Shown here in pieces: positions 1 through 6,102 of a DNA stretch of 16,031 nucleotides. Made by a program: the position numbers and the translations under genes. How positions within the stretch are numbered: the first letter of the stretch is position 1; every line of letters starts with the position of its first letter. The notes beneath the pieces were generated by a model. The model saw nothing but the letters and a program-made list of their open reading frames with translations. It did not search any database and was not told where the DNA came from. Source of the stretch: an uncultured Treponema sp. (lineage in GTDB: Bacteria > Spirochaetota > Spirochaetia > Treponematales > Treponemataceae); assembly GCA_937923945.1 (NCBI GenBank), contig CALDWC010000168.1, positions 1 through 16,031 on the forward strand, written 5' to 3'.

Positions 1-40
1 TATACTCATTTATATTTTTTTGTCATGTAAAAAATGGTAA

Positions 41-55
41 TTAATCAGTGTTTCC
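41..55. repeat. Solo end of the interspersed mobile-element family
   Basis: The 15 bases TTAATCAGTGTTTCC match the terminal inverted repeat of the roughly 150-bp elements found later in the window (ends GGAAACGCTGATTAA and TTAATCAGTGCCTCC). No rest of an element is visible to the left inside the window, so this is a decayed or truncated copy, or a chance leftover of one. The rest of 1-240 shows a short GC-rich inverted repeat near 107-140 and no convincing gene. Confidence 0.5.
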
Positions 56-242
56 AAAAGGAAACGGTATGGGTAAAAATTTTTTGAGTGCGGGAACCGA
101 TGTGAAGCGTAACAGCGCCGACCGCCTATCGGTGGGCGGGTACCGCAGCAATTCGAAGGAAAAGAGGCGGGCGTCCGGTGCGTAAAAGCTTTATAAAAAC
201 AGTGCTAAAAACGCAATCGGTTACTAAAAAAAATGCGAACGC

Positions 243-271
243 TTGTTGAAAGTTTATTTTTAAGGTATACT
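243..271 (+). promoter_or_regulatory. Candidate sigma70 promoter of the SGNH hydrolase gene
   Basis: TTGTTG (243-248) and TATACT (266-271) are separated by 17 bases, a normal vegetative promoter geometry. The -10 ends 22 bases before the ATG at 294. This is read by eye only; the -35 has two departures from TTGACA. Confidence 0.45.
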
Positions 272-293
272 TTCTTTGCGATAGAGAAAGACA

Positions 294-1478
294 ATGAAGG
301 AATTTTTTTTTAAAGCGGTAAAAGCGGCAGCCGGAAAATGTGCGGGAACGCCGAGCTATTCAAAAAACCAAACGGTGGTATATACTGCAATTTTTTTGTG
401 TGCGGTTGCGGTTTTTATTCCGAATAAAATTACTCATTTTTCTTCGCAGCTGAAAAATCAGTACACAAAAAATATAATTCAAGCGGTTTCGCAGCCGATG
501 GTCGATTTTGCTCAAATGCTACCTTTCAGTGCGTTTTTTGCGAATGCGAGAAAAAATGTTTTAACCGCATGCGGAGTACAGAACGATTACCACTGGGATA
601 ATTTTTACTATACGGAAAAAAATGCACTCACCGTTGCGGCTTGTTCGGACGGCAATGGTGACATCGATAAAGCGCATGCGTTACCGGAAATGCAAACCGG
701 CGACGCTCATACGTTTTCACCTTCCGCGCTGTTGGCGGAAAAAGCAAAAGCGCTACCGGAAAACAATTCTCTGCTCGTGGCACACTACGATTACACAAAA
801 GAGCATCCCTTGCGAATTTTATTCGCAGGCGATTCACAAATGCAAAGTATCGCCGAAGGTTTTAAACGGAACATCGGCACCGAATCGGCGTTTGAAGCGA
901 TCGACCTTGCGGTAGTGTCTTCGGGATTTATCCGCACCGATTATTATAATTGGCCGGCAAAGTTTACCGCACTTTTCAAGGAAGCCGAAAATGAAGAAAA
1001 ACCTTTTGATGTTGTTGTGTTACTTTTGGGTATGAATGATTATCAAAATTTTTTTGACGGCAACAGAAAGCTGTTTCGTTTCGGAACCGATGAGTGGATT
1101 GCCGCATACATTGAAAAAATTAAAACCGTGATGAATATTTTGCAAAGTTCGGTAAAAAAAGTGTACTGGCTCGGTTTACCGGCGGTAAAGTCTCCGTCGT
1201 TGAATGCCGATATCACCGCCGTTGAAAACGCCCAAATAAAAGCGATGGCGGCACTGGCGGACACGAACGTGCAACGGATTTCTTTGCGGGAACTTATCAG
1301 CGGCGGAAGTAGCGTTTACACCGACCAAGTACAAACTGCCGACGGAAAGCGGATTCAGCTGATGCGCGAGGACGGGACGCATTATTCGCTGGCAGGCGGT
1401 TCATTCGTTATGAGCGAAATCGAAAAGTATTTTTACTTTGATTTTAATATTGAAAAATATAAAAGTATAACGCATTGA
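294..1478 (+). CDS. Membrane-anchored SGNH/GDSL hydrolase (DUF459-like)
   Basis: 394 residues. A single hydrophobic segment at about residues 28-43 follows a basic N-terminus, so the protein is probably anchored in the inner membrane with its catalytic part outside. The SGNH blocks are visible: FAGDSQMQ with nucleophile Ser181, GMND at 246-249 (block III), and DGTH with Asp360 and His363 (block V). The family cleaves or transfers acyl esters, often on envelope polysaccharides, and DUF459-like members are often found near membrane-bound O-acyltransferases; no such partner is visible, since upstream DNA is outside the window. The substrate is therefore unknown. The upstream ribosome site is weak (GAGAAAG). 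A run of nine T at 303-311, within codons 4-6, could slip and switch the gene off. The stop overlaps the promoter of the next gene. Confidence 0.75.
   Translation: MKEFFFKAVKAAAGKCAGTPSYSKNQTVVYTAIFLCAVAVFIPNKITHFSSQLKNQYTKNIIQAVSQPMVDFAQMLPFSAFFANARKNVLTACGVQNDYHWDNFYYTEKNALTVAACSDGNGDIDKAHALPEMQTGDAHTFSPSALLAEKAKALPENNSLLVAHYDYTKEHPLRILFAGDSQMQSIAEGFKRNIGTESAFEAIDLAVVSSGFIRTDYYNWPAKFTALFKEAENEEKPFDVVVLLLGMNDYQNFFDGNRKLFRFGTDEWIAAYIEKIKTVMNILQSSVKKVYWLGLPAVKSPSLNADITAVENAQIKAMAALADTNVQRISLRELISGGSSVYTDQVQTADGKRIQLMREDGTHYSLAGGSFVMSEIEKYFYFDFNIEKYKSITH
303..311 (+). repeat. T9 homopolymer inside the SGNH hydrolase start
   Basis: Nine consecutive T encode three phenylalanines just after the start codon. 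Gain or loss of one base would shift the frame and end translation early. It could also be plain base-composition bias, since T-runs are common in this window. Confidence 0.6.
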
Positions 1479-1503
1479 CAATCGCTTTTTTATGAACTAT
1501 AAT
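1475..1503 (+). promoter_or_regulatory. Near-perfect sigma70 promoter of the NfeD-like gene
   Basis: TTGACA (1475-1480), a 17-base spacer and TATAAT (1498-1503) match the consensus exactly. The -35 overlaps the hydrolase stop codon (TGA, 1476-1478). Transcription should begin near 1510, which rules out the in-frame ATG at 1492 for this transcript and supports the start at 1522. Confidence 0.85.
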
Positions 1504-1521
1504 AGAACATCGGAGAATAGT

Positions 1522-1974
1522 ATGCACGATTTTTTTTCGTTTTTCTTTTCGTATTTTTGGTTAATTCTTTTTATTATTTTGGTTGTCATTGAGATTTCTA
1601 CCTATAATCTTACCACGATTTGGTTTGCACTCAGTTGTATTCCGCTCATTTTTTTGTCGAAACTCGGATGGCGGTATCAGCTTTTAATTTTTGTTACGCT
1701 TTCAACACTCTTTTTGGCGTTTACGCGTCCGCTTGTACTTAAAAAGCTCAAACAAAAAAAGAATCCCAATGATCTTACCGGTAAAAAAATTATTGTTACT
1801 AAAAAAGTTACCGAACTGCAAAACGGTGAAGGCAAAACACAAAACGGCGTTATCTGGAATATTGTTTCAAGCGACGGTGGTGAAATTGAACCGGAGACGA
1901 TGTGCGAAATTGTAAAAGTGAGCGGAAATACGTTAACGGTAAAACCGGTGTGTAACGCTAAAAGTGAAGTTTAA
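1522..1974 (+). CDS. Short NfeD-like membrane protein
   Basis: 150 residues from the ATG at 1522, chosen because GGAG (1512-1515) lies 6 bases upstream and the in-frame ATG at 1492 precedes the predicted transcription start. The N-terminal half has two or three membrane segments (about residues 8-27, 30-45 and 50-65). A basic linker follows (KKLKQKKN) and then a C-terminal soluble domain of about 70 residues, rich in beta strand, resembling the OB-fold NfeD domain (LTGKKIIVTKK ... GVIWNIVSS ... VSGNTLTVKP). Short NfeD proteins usually act with a stomatin/flotillin (SPFH) membrane scaffold encoded next door. Here the next gene is fhs, so a partner, if any, is elsewhere. The molecular role is not known. 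Confidence 0.75.
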   Translation: MHDFFSFFFSYFWLILFIILVVIEISTYNLTTIWFALSCIPLIFLSKLGWRYQLLIFVTLSTLFLAFTRPLVLKKLKQKKNPNDLTGKKIIVTKKVTELQNGEGKTQNGVIWNIVSSDGGEIEPETMCEIVKVSGNTLTVKPVCNAKSEV

Positions 1975-2011
1975 AAAATTTAGAAAAACGTTTGAAATGA
2001 GAAAAACACCC

Positions 2012-2040
2012 TTGCATAAAGTTTTTTTTTGTATTACAAT
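2012..2040 (+). promoter_or_regulatory. fhs promoter with a T9 tract in its spacer
   Basis: TTGCAT (2012-2017) and TACAAT (2035-2040) are 17 bases apart. Nine of the spacer bases are a T-run (2022-2030), flanked by AAAG and GTAT. Slippage there would change the -35/-10 distance and so promoter strength. Transcription starting six or seven bases past the -10 would fall at or next to the ATG at 2047. Confidence 0.65.
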
Positions 2041-2046
2041 TTTTAC

Positions 2047-3711
2047 ATGAAAACAGATATTGAAATAGCGAGAGAAACGAAGCTAAAAAAAATCGTTCAA
2101 GTGGCTGAAGGTTTAGGTATTAAAGAAGATGATTTAGTACCTTATGGAAAATATATTGCGAAAGTGCCGTACACCAATATTGATGACGCAAAGATTAAAA
2201 AGCATAAGCTCATTTTGGTTACCGCAATTACGCCGACCAAAGCCGGTATCGGGAAAACAACCGTTTCAGTCGGTTTGGCGCTCGGTATGCAGAAAATCGG
2301 CAAGAATGCGGTTGTTGCACTGCGCGAGCCTTCCTTGGGTCCGTGTTTCGGTATGAAAGGCGGTGCGGCAGGCGGCGGTTATGCTCAGGTTCTTCCGATG
2401 GAAAACATTAACCTGCACTTTACCGGCGACTTCCACGCGATTACTACGGCACACAATATGATCAGCGCCTTAGTTGATAACTACAATTTCCGTAACCGCG
2501 GAACTCCGAAACAGATGAAAAAGGTTATTTGGAAACGCGTTTTGGATGTCAACGATCGAGCGCTGCGGAATGTGATTACCGGTTTGGGTGCGGGAAACGG
2601 GGTTGTTACGGAATCGGGCTTTGATATTACGCCGGCTTCCGAAATTATGGCAATTTTCTGCTTGGCAACGAGCATTGATGATTTGCGCCGTCGCATTGAA
2701 AAAATTATTGTCGGCTATGACGGTGAAAACAATCCGGTTACGGTAAAAGATATGGGCGTTGCAGGTTCCATTGTGGTTTTGCTCAAAGACGCGTTGAATC
2801 CGAACCTCGTACAGACAACCGAAAACGGTCCCGCATTTATTCACGGCGGACCTTTTGCAAATATCGCGCACGGCTGTAACTCAATCATTGCGACTAAAAC
2901 AGCCCTCACCTACGGCGACTATGTAATTACCGAGGCAGGATTCGCCGCTGACTTGGGTGCCGAAAAATTCTTTGACATAAAGTGCCGAAAAGCGGGGCTT
3001 TCTCCGGCATTAACGATTATCGCTGCAACGACCGGCGGTTTAAAAATGCACGGCGGCGTTCCCGAAAAAGAAATTTCCAAGCCGAATGCGGAAGCCTTGA
3101 AAAAAGGTATGGCAAACTTGGATAAGCACATCGAAAACATGAAAAAGTTCGGACAAACGGTTATTGTCGCTTTGAACAAATACGGCTATGACACGGACGA
3201 AGAGCTGAACATTATAAAAGAACATTGCGAAAAACAGGGCGTCGGTTTTGCCGTTAACAGCGCATTCGGTGAAGGCGGAAAAGGTGCGGAAGCTTTGGCA
3301 AAATTAGTCGTGGAAAAGATCGAAAAAGAGCCGTCAAAGCCTTTGAAGTTTTTGTACAACGACGACGATACATTGAAAACGAAGATTGAAAAAATCTGTA
3401 AAGAAATTTACGGAGCTGCGAGCGTTACCTTTGAAGCCGGTGCTGCAAAAGACCTTGAAAAATTGCAGGGAACCGAAGCCGCAAAGTATCCGGTTTGTAT
3501 CGCAAAAACCCAGTATTCGTTCTCGGCTGACCCGAAACTCTACGGGGTACCGACCGGCTTTGAAATGCATGTCCGCGAAGTTGTCCTGAACAACGGTTCG
3601 GAAATTGTTGTCCCGATTATGGGAGACATGATGCGCATGCCGGGCTTGCCGAAAGAACCGCAGGCAGTGCATATTGACTTTGTTAATGGGCATGTTGAAG
3701 GCTTAAGCTAA
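2047..3711 (+). CDS. fhs: Formate-tetrahydrofolate ligase
   Basis: 554 residues, full family length. It makes 10-formyltetrahydrofolate from formate, ATP and tetrahydrofolate in the cytoplasm, feeding purine and formyl-Met synthesis. The ATP loop is TPTKAGIGKTT at residues 62-72, and the signature EPSLGPCFGMKGGAAGGGY follows at 94-112. The second signature reads AATTGGLKMHGG instead of the classical VATVRALKxHGG, and the loop has GIGKTT where classical enzymes have GEGKTT, so this is a divergent subfamily that still keeps the core. I start at the ATG 2047 because the in-frame TTG at 2029 lies between the promoter elements. No Shine-Dalgarno sequence precedes 2047, so translation may be leaderless. 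The gene is monocistronic in appearance: a long repeat-rich spacer follows. Confidence 0.95.
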   Translation: MKTDIEIARETKLKKIVQVAEGLGIKEDDLVPYGKYIAKVPYTNIDDAKIKKHKLILVTAITPTKAGIGKTTVSVGLALGMQKIGKNAVVALREPSLGPCFGMKGGAAGGGYAQVLPMENINLHFTGDFHAITTAHNMISALVDNYNFRNRGTPKQMKKVIWKRVLDVNDRALRNVITGLGAGNGVVTESGFDITPASEIMAIFCLATSIDDLRRRIEKIIVGYDGENNPVTVKDMGVAGSIVVLLKDALNPNLVQTTENGPAFIHGGPFANIAHGCNSIIATKTALTYGDYVITEAGFAADLGAEKFFDIKCRKAGLSPALTIIAATTGGLKMHGGVPEKEISKPNAEALKKGMANLDKHIENMKKFGQTVIVALNKYGYDTDEELNIIKEHCEKQGVGFAVNSAFGEGGKGAEALAKLVVEKIEKEPSKPLKFLYNDDDTLKTKIEKICKEIYGAASVTFEAGAAKDLEKLQGTEAAKYPVCIAKTQYSFSADPKLYGVPTGFEMHVREVVLNNGSEIVVPIMGDMMRMPGLPKEPQAVHIDFVNGHVEGLS

Positions 3712-3741
3712 TTTTGAAAATATGCGACCAACTACTTCGTC

Positions 3742-3759
3742 GTCGGCACGGATGCCGAC
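3742..3759. other. Small GC-rich hairpin behind fhs
   Basis: GTCGGC and GCCGAC pair around a 6-base loop, 30 bases after the fhs stop. No T-run follows, so it is not a canonical terminator, although it could shield the 3' end of the mRNA. Confidence 0.4.
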
Positions 3760-3776
3760 AGCGGAGTACAGCAGGT

Positions 3777-3815
3777 GAGTTTTGAAAATACAAATGTATC
3801 AAATTTTCAAAACTC
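3777..3815. other. Perfect 13-bp inverted repeat behind fhs
   Basis: GAGTTTTGAAAAT (3777-3789) is repeated in perfect inverted form at 3803-3815 around a 13-base loop. It is the strongest stem near the fhs end and may stop or stabilise its transcript. There is no T-run directly after it. Confidence 0.55.
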
Positions 3816-3819
3816 AGCC

Positions 3820-3855
3820 GTCTTCCGAAAGACCTAAGGATGTTTTTCGGAAGAC
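3820..3855. other. Perfect 11-bp inverted repeat
   Basis: GTCTTCCGAAA (3820-3830) pairs with TTTCGGAAGAC (3845-3855) around 14 bases. It follows the previous hairpin within five bases, so the two form a tandem. A third small stem, CGTATC/GATACG, sits at 3868-3882. Confidence 0.5.
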
Positions 3856-3960
3856 GCAAATGCTCAACGTATCATAGATACGCCTCCGCTTCGGTTTTGT
3901 TCGCTCCTTGTATTTGACTCGCCTCTTTCCAAAATTGATAGGTGAAGTGTCAACTACTAT

Positions 3961-4146
3961 GTCGGCACTGATTAATTCAATCGATAATTGAGGGCATCTT
4001 TCAAAAACTGATGTTTTTAAAAGACTTCTTTCAGTGCCAACATTTAAATCTCTTGTTTCGAAAATATTCAGAGGCACTTATGCTGAACATCGAGAAACAA
4101 TAGGGAAACGCTGTTAAACGGCGTCAAGCCTTTAATCAGCGTATGC
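3961..4146 (-). mobile_element. MITE-like element, copy 1 (reverse, enlarged)
   Basis: This copy lies in the opposite orientation to copies 2 and 3. Its outer end GTCGGCACTGATTAA (3961-3975) and inner end TTAATCAGCGTATGC (4132-4146) are imperfect inverted repeats. It is flanked by the exact 4-bp direct repeat CTAT (3957-3960 and 4147-4150), consistent with target duplication. Inside, the middle hairpin is recognisable at about 4052-4102 and the 43-bp palindrome at its end. The GCACTGATT hairpin is interrupted near 3981 by roughly 46 extra bases, which explains the 186-bp length against 150-153 in the other copies. There is no coding capacity, so any movement would need a transposase supplied in trans. 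Confidence 0.75.
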
Positions 4147-4220
4147 CTATGGGGCTCCGGTCGTTAAAATTCCTTTTATCGTCTTTGAAAAATAAGGTCT
4201 TTTTTGTATTTTACCAAAAA

Positions 4221-4315
4221 CGTACTATGTTTTCCCCAAAAACATAGTACGAAATTTTTAAAACATACTATGTTTTTTTTAAAACACAGTATGTTTTCAC
4301 CTAAATCATAGTAAG
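4221..4315. repeat. Five phased 9-bp palindromic units (operator-like array)
   Basis: Five versions of CATAGTATG occur at 4221 (CGTACTATG), 4243 (CATAGTACG), 4264 (CATACTATG), 4285 (CACAGTATG) and 4307 (CATAGTAAG). Start-to-start distances are 22, 21, 21 and 22 bases, about two helical turns. Most units are framed by A-runs on the left and T-runs on the right, giving a dyad near AAAACATAGTATGTTTT. Units 1 and 2 form a perfect 13-bp inverted repeat with a 5-base loop; units 3 and 4 form a 16-bp one with one mismatch. The regular phasing suggests several protein dimers bound on one DNA face. The likely target is the transporter gene whose -35 begins 110 bases downstream, but this is inference. 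Confidence 0.7.
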
Positions 4316-4321
4316 AATTCG

Positions 4322-4364
4322 GCGTACGCTGATACACGGTGTCAAGCCTTTAATCAGCATTTCC
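4322..4364 (-). repeat. Stand-alone 43-bp palindrome of the element family
   Basis: These 43 bases match the terminal palindrome of the MITE-like elements (shared core GTCAAGCCTTTAATCAGC and end TTTCC), with no middle or distal hairpin beside it. Its left end GGCGTACGCTGAT (4321-4333) is the inverted counterpart of 4135-4147 at 12 of 13 positions, so the operator-like array is bracketed by inverted sequences. No clear target duplication is seen. Confidence 0.65.
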
Positions 4365-4425
4365 TTGTGTCTTTGTTTTTTAATGCAATTTTATTAAAAC
4401 TCTTTATGAATTCTTTGTTAGCTTA

Positions 4426-4456
4426 TTGACAAAAACAGAAAAAAGGTAAATAATAC
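4426..4456 (+). promoter_or_regulatory. Candidate promoter of the YfcC-type transporter
   Basis: A perfect TTGACA (4426-4431) is followed by the A/T-rich TAATAC at 4451-4456. The 19-base spacing is longer than ideal; overlapping hexamers such as ATAATA give 18. It is the only good -35 in the 100 bases before the gene. Confidence 0.55.
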
Positions 4457-4507
4457 GCGTATTTGCACTTTACGTGTGAAAATTTTATAGTTTTAAGAAG
4501 GTGATTT

Positions 4508-6016
4508 ATGAAGAATAAAAAGAAAGGTTTTCTTTCGGCGTTTTCAATCTGTTTTATTGTAGTTATCTTGGCGGTTATACTGACATGGATAATACCTGCC
4601 GGATCGTACAGTACCATCGAGTATTCGGAGGATAAAAGCGCATTTTTAATAACCGATGTTGACGGGGCGATTACGGAAATGCCTGCAACACAGGAAGTAC
4701 TTGACGAGTATCGGATTACGGCAAAGCTGGAAAACTTTTTAAACGGCAATATTACAAAGCCCATGTCCATACCGGGCACTTATAAGAAAATGGAACGGCA
4801 ACCGCAGGGACCGAAAGAGTTTTTAGACTCGATTGTTACCGGTACCGCCGATGGTTTTGACATTATCTTTTTTATCTTTATGCTCGGCGGGACGATCGGT
4901 ATCATCAATCATATCGGCGCTTTTAATGCCGGAATCGGGGCGCTTGCCAAAATATCAAAAGGCAGAGAGCAGATTATTATTATTGTGGTAACGATTCTCA
5001 TTGCGTTTGCCGGAACCGTCGAAGGCTTTTGCGAAGAAACGATTGCACTTTATCCCGTACTGATCCCCGTATTTCTTGCAGCCGGCTTTGATGCAATTAC
5101 GGCTGTCGGTGCCGTATACATGGGTTCGACCATCGGTTGTATGTTTTCAACGCTCAACCCGTTTTCAGTCGGTATCGCGTCGTATGCTGCCGGTACTACG
5201 ATGAGTAGCGGTATTTTATTTCGTGTCATCGGTCTCGTTTTCGGAACGGCAATAACCATTTTATATTTAATGCACTACGGCAGAAAAATAAAAAAAGATC
5301 CGAGCAAGTCGTTAATCTTCGCGCAAAAAGACGACATTGAAGCAAAATTTTCAACGAGCGATATAGAAAATATTCCGACGTTTACTTTGCGTATGAAACT
5401 TGCGTTGGGGATTTTCGTGTTGATGTTCGGCGTTATGATTTGGGGAATTTCAGCACGCGGTTGGTGGTTTACCGAATTGGCGGAATTGTTCCTCGTCGGT
5501 GCAATCATTATCGGTATAGTCGGCGGACTCGGTGAAAAGGAAATAGTTGATACGTTTGTCTCGGGTTCGGCAGATCTTATGGGTGTGGCGCTTATTTTGG
5601 GTGTGGCACGCGCGGTTACCATTATTATGGATAACGGCAGAATTTCCGGCACTATCCTTGAAGGATTATCAACTGCCGTTTCGGGGCTTCCCGCTGCAGT
5701 GTTTTTAGTGCTTTTGATGCTGATCTATGTATTGCTGGGCTTTTTTGTGAACTCGTCTTCGGGACTTGCGGTACTGTCCATACCGATTATGGCACCGCTT
5801 GCCGATGTGGTCGGTATCCCTCGAGAGCTTATTGTGTCCGCATATGTGTACGGTTTGGGCATCATTACTTTTATAACGCCGACCGGTATTATTATGCCTT
5901 CGTTGGAAGTGGTCAATGTTAGCTATGATAAATGGCTGAAATTTTGTATGCCGCTTCTCGGAATGCTCACGGCGTTCGCCGCTGTTATGCTCGTCGTTCA
6001 GTATATGTTTGCATAA
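4508..6016 (+). CDS. YfcC-family (DcuC/ArcD superfamily) membrane transporter
   Basis: 502 residues, typical of the family, with a good AAGAAGGTG ribosome site a few bases before the ATG. There are about 11-12 hydrophobic segments, beginning near residues 9-30 (FSICFIVVILAVILTWIIPAG). A long extracytoplasmic loop follows, with the family-like stretches GSYSTIEY, TADGFDIIFFIFMLGG and, near the C-terminus, ITFITPTGIIMPSLEV. Members of this superfamily carry amino acids, short peptides or carboxylates across the inner membrane; which substrate applies cannot be read from sequence. The next gene in the same direction is a dipeptidase, which points to peptide or amino-acid uptake. A hairpin with a T-run (6026-6061) follows the stop and may lower expression of that gene. 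Confidence 0.8.
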   Translation: MKNKKKGFLSAFSICFIVVILAVILTWIIPAGSYSTIEYSEDKSAFLITDVDGAITEMPATQEVLDEYRITAKLENFLNGNITKPMSIPGTYKKMERQPQGPKEFLDSIVTGTADGFDIIFFIFMLGGTIGIINHIGAFNAGIGALAKISKGREQIIIIVVTILIAFAGTVEGFCEETIALYPVLIPVFLAAGFDAITAVGAVYMGSTIGCMFSTLNPFSVGIASYAAGTTMSSGILFRVIGLVFGTAITILYLMHYGRKIKKDPSKSLIFAQKDDIEAKFSTSDIENIPTFTLRMKLALGIFVLMFGVMIWGISARGWWFTELAELFLVGAIIIGIVGGLGEKEIVDTFVSGSADLMGVALILGVARAVTIIMDNGRISGTILEGLSTAVSGLPAAVFLVLLMLIYVLLGFFVNSSSGLAVLSIPIMAPLADVVGIPRELIVSAYVYGLGIITFITPTGIIMPSLEVVNVSYDKWLKFCMPLLGMLTAFAAVMLVVQYMFA

Positions 6017-6025
6017 GATGATATG

Positions 6026-6061
6026 GTCTTCTGAAAACGCACTATTTTCAGGAGACTTTTT
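6026..6061 (+). terminator. Hairpin with T-run between transporter and dipeptidase genes
   Basis: GTCTTCTGAAAA (6026-6037) pairs with TTTTCAGGAGAC (6045-6056), with one G-U pair and a 7-base loop, followed directly by TTTTT. This is a standard Rho-independent terminator shape. Because no obvious promoter lies between it and the dipeptidase, it may act as a partial terminator. Confidence 0.7.
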
Positions 6062-6102
6062 ATATTTGGAAATAAAAAAACTATATTTTAAGGAGAAAAA
6101 AA

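Noticed and set aside
69..185. 38-codon frame with AAGG about 7 bases before its ATG
   Set aside because: Composition is Arg/Ser/Gly-rich as expected from GC-rich spacer DNA, and no family is recognisable. Too weak to list as a gene.
3814..4077. 87-codon minus-strand frame in the spacer behind fhs
   Set aside because: It runs across two hairpins and element copy 1 with no ribosome site or protein-like motif.
4221..4315. Ordinary Rho-independent terminators
   Set aside because: Units 1-2 and 3-4 could form hairpins with T-runs, but five units keep the same period including the unpaired fifth, which fits protein-binding dyads better. A termination role is not excluded.
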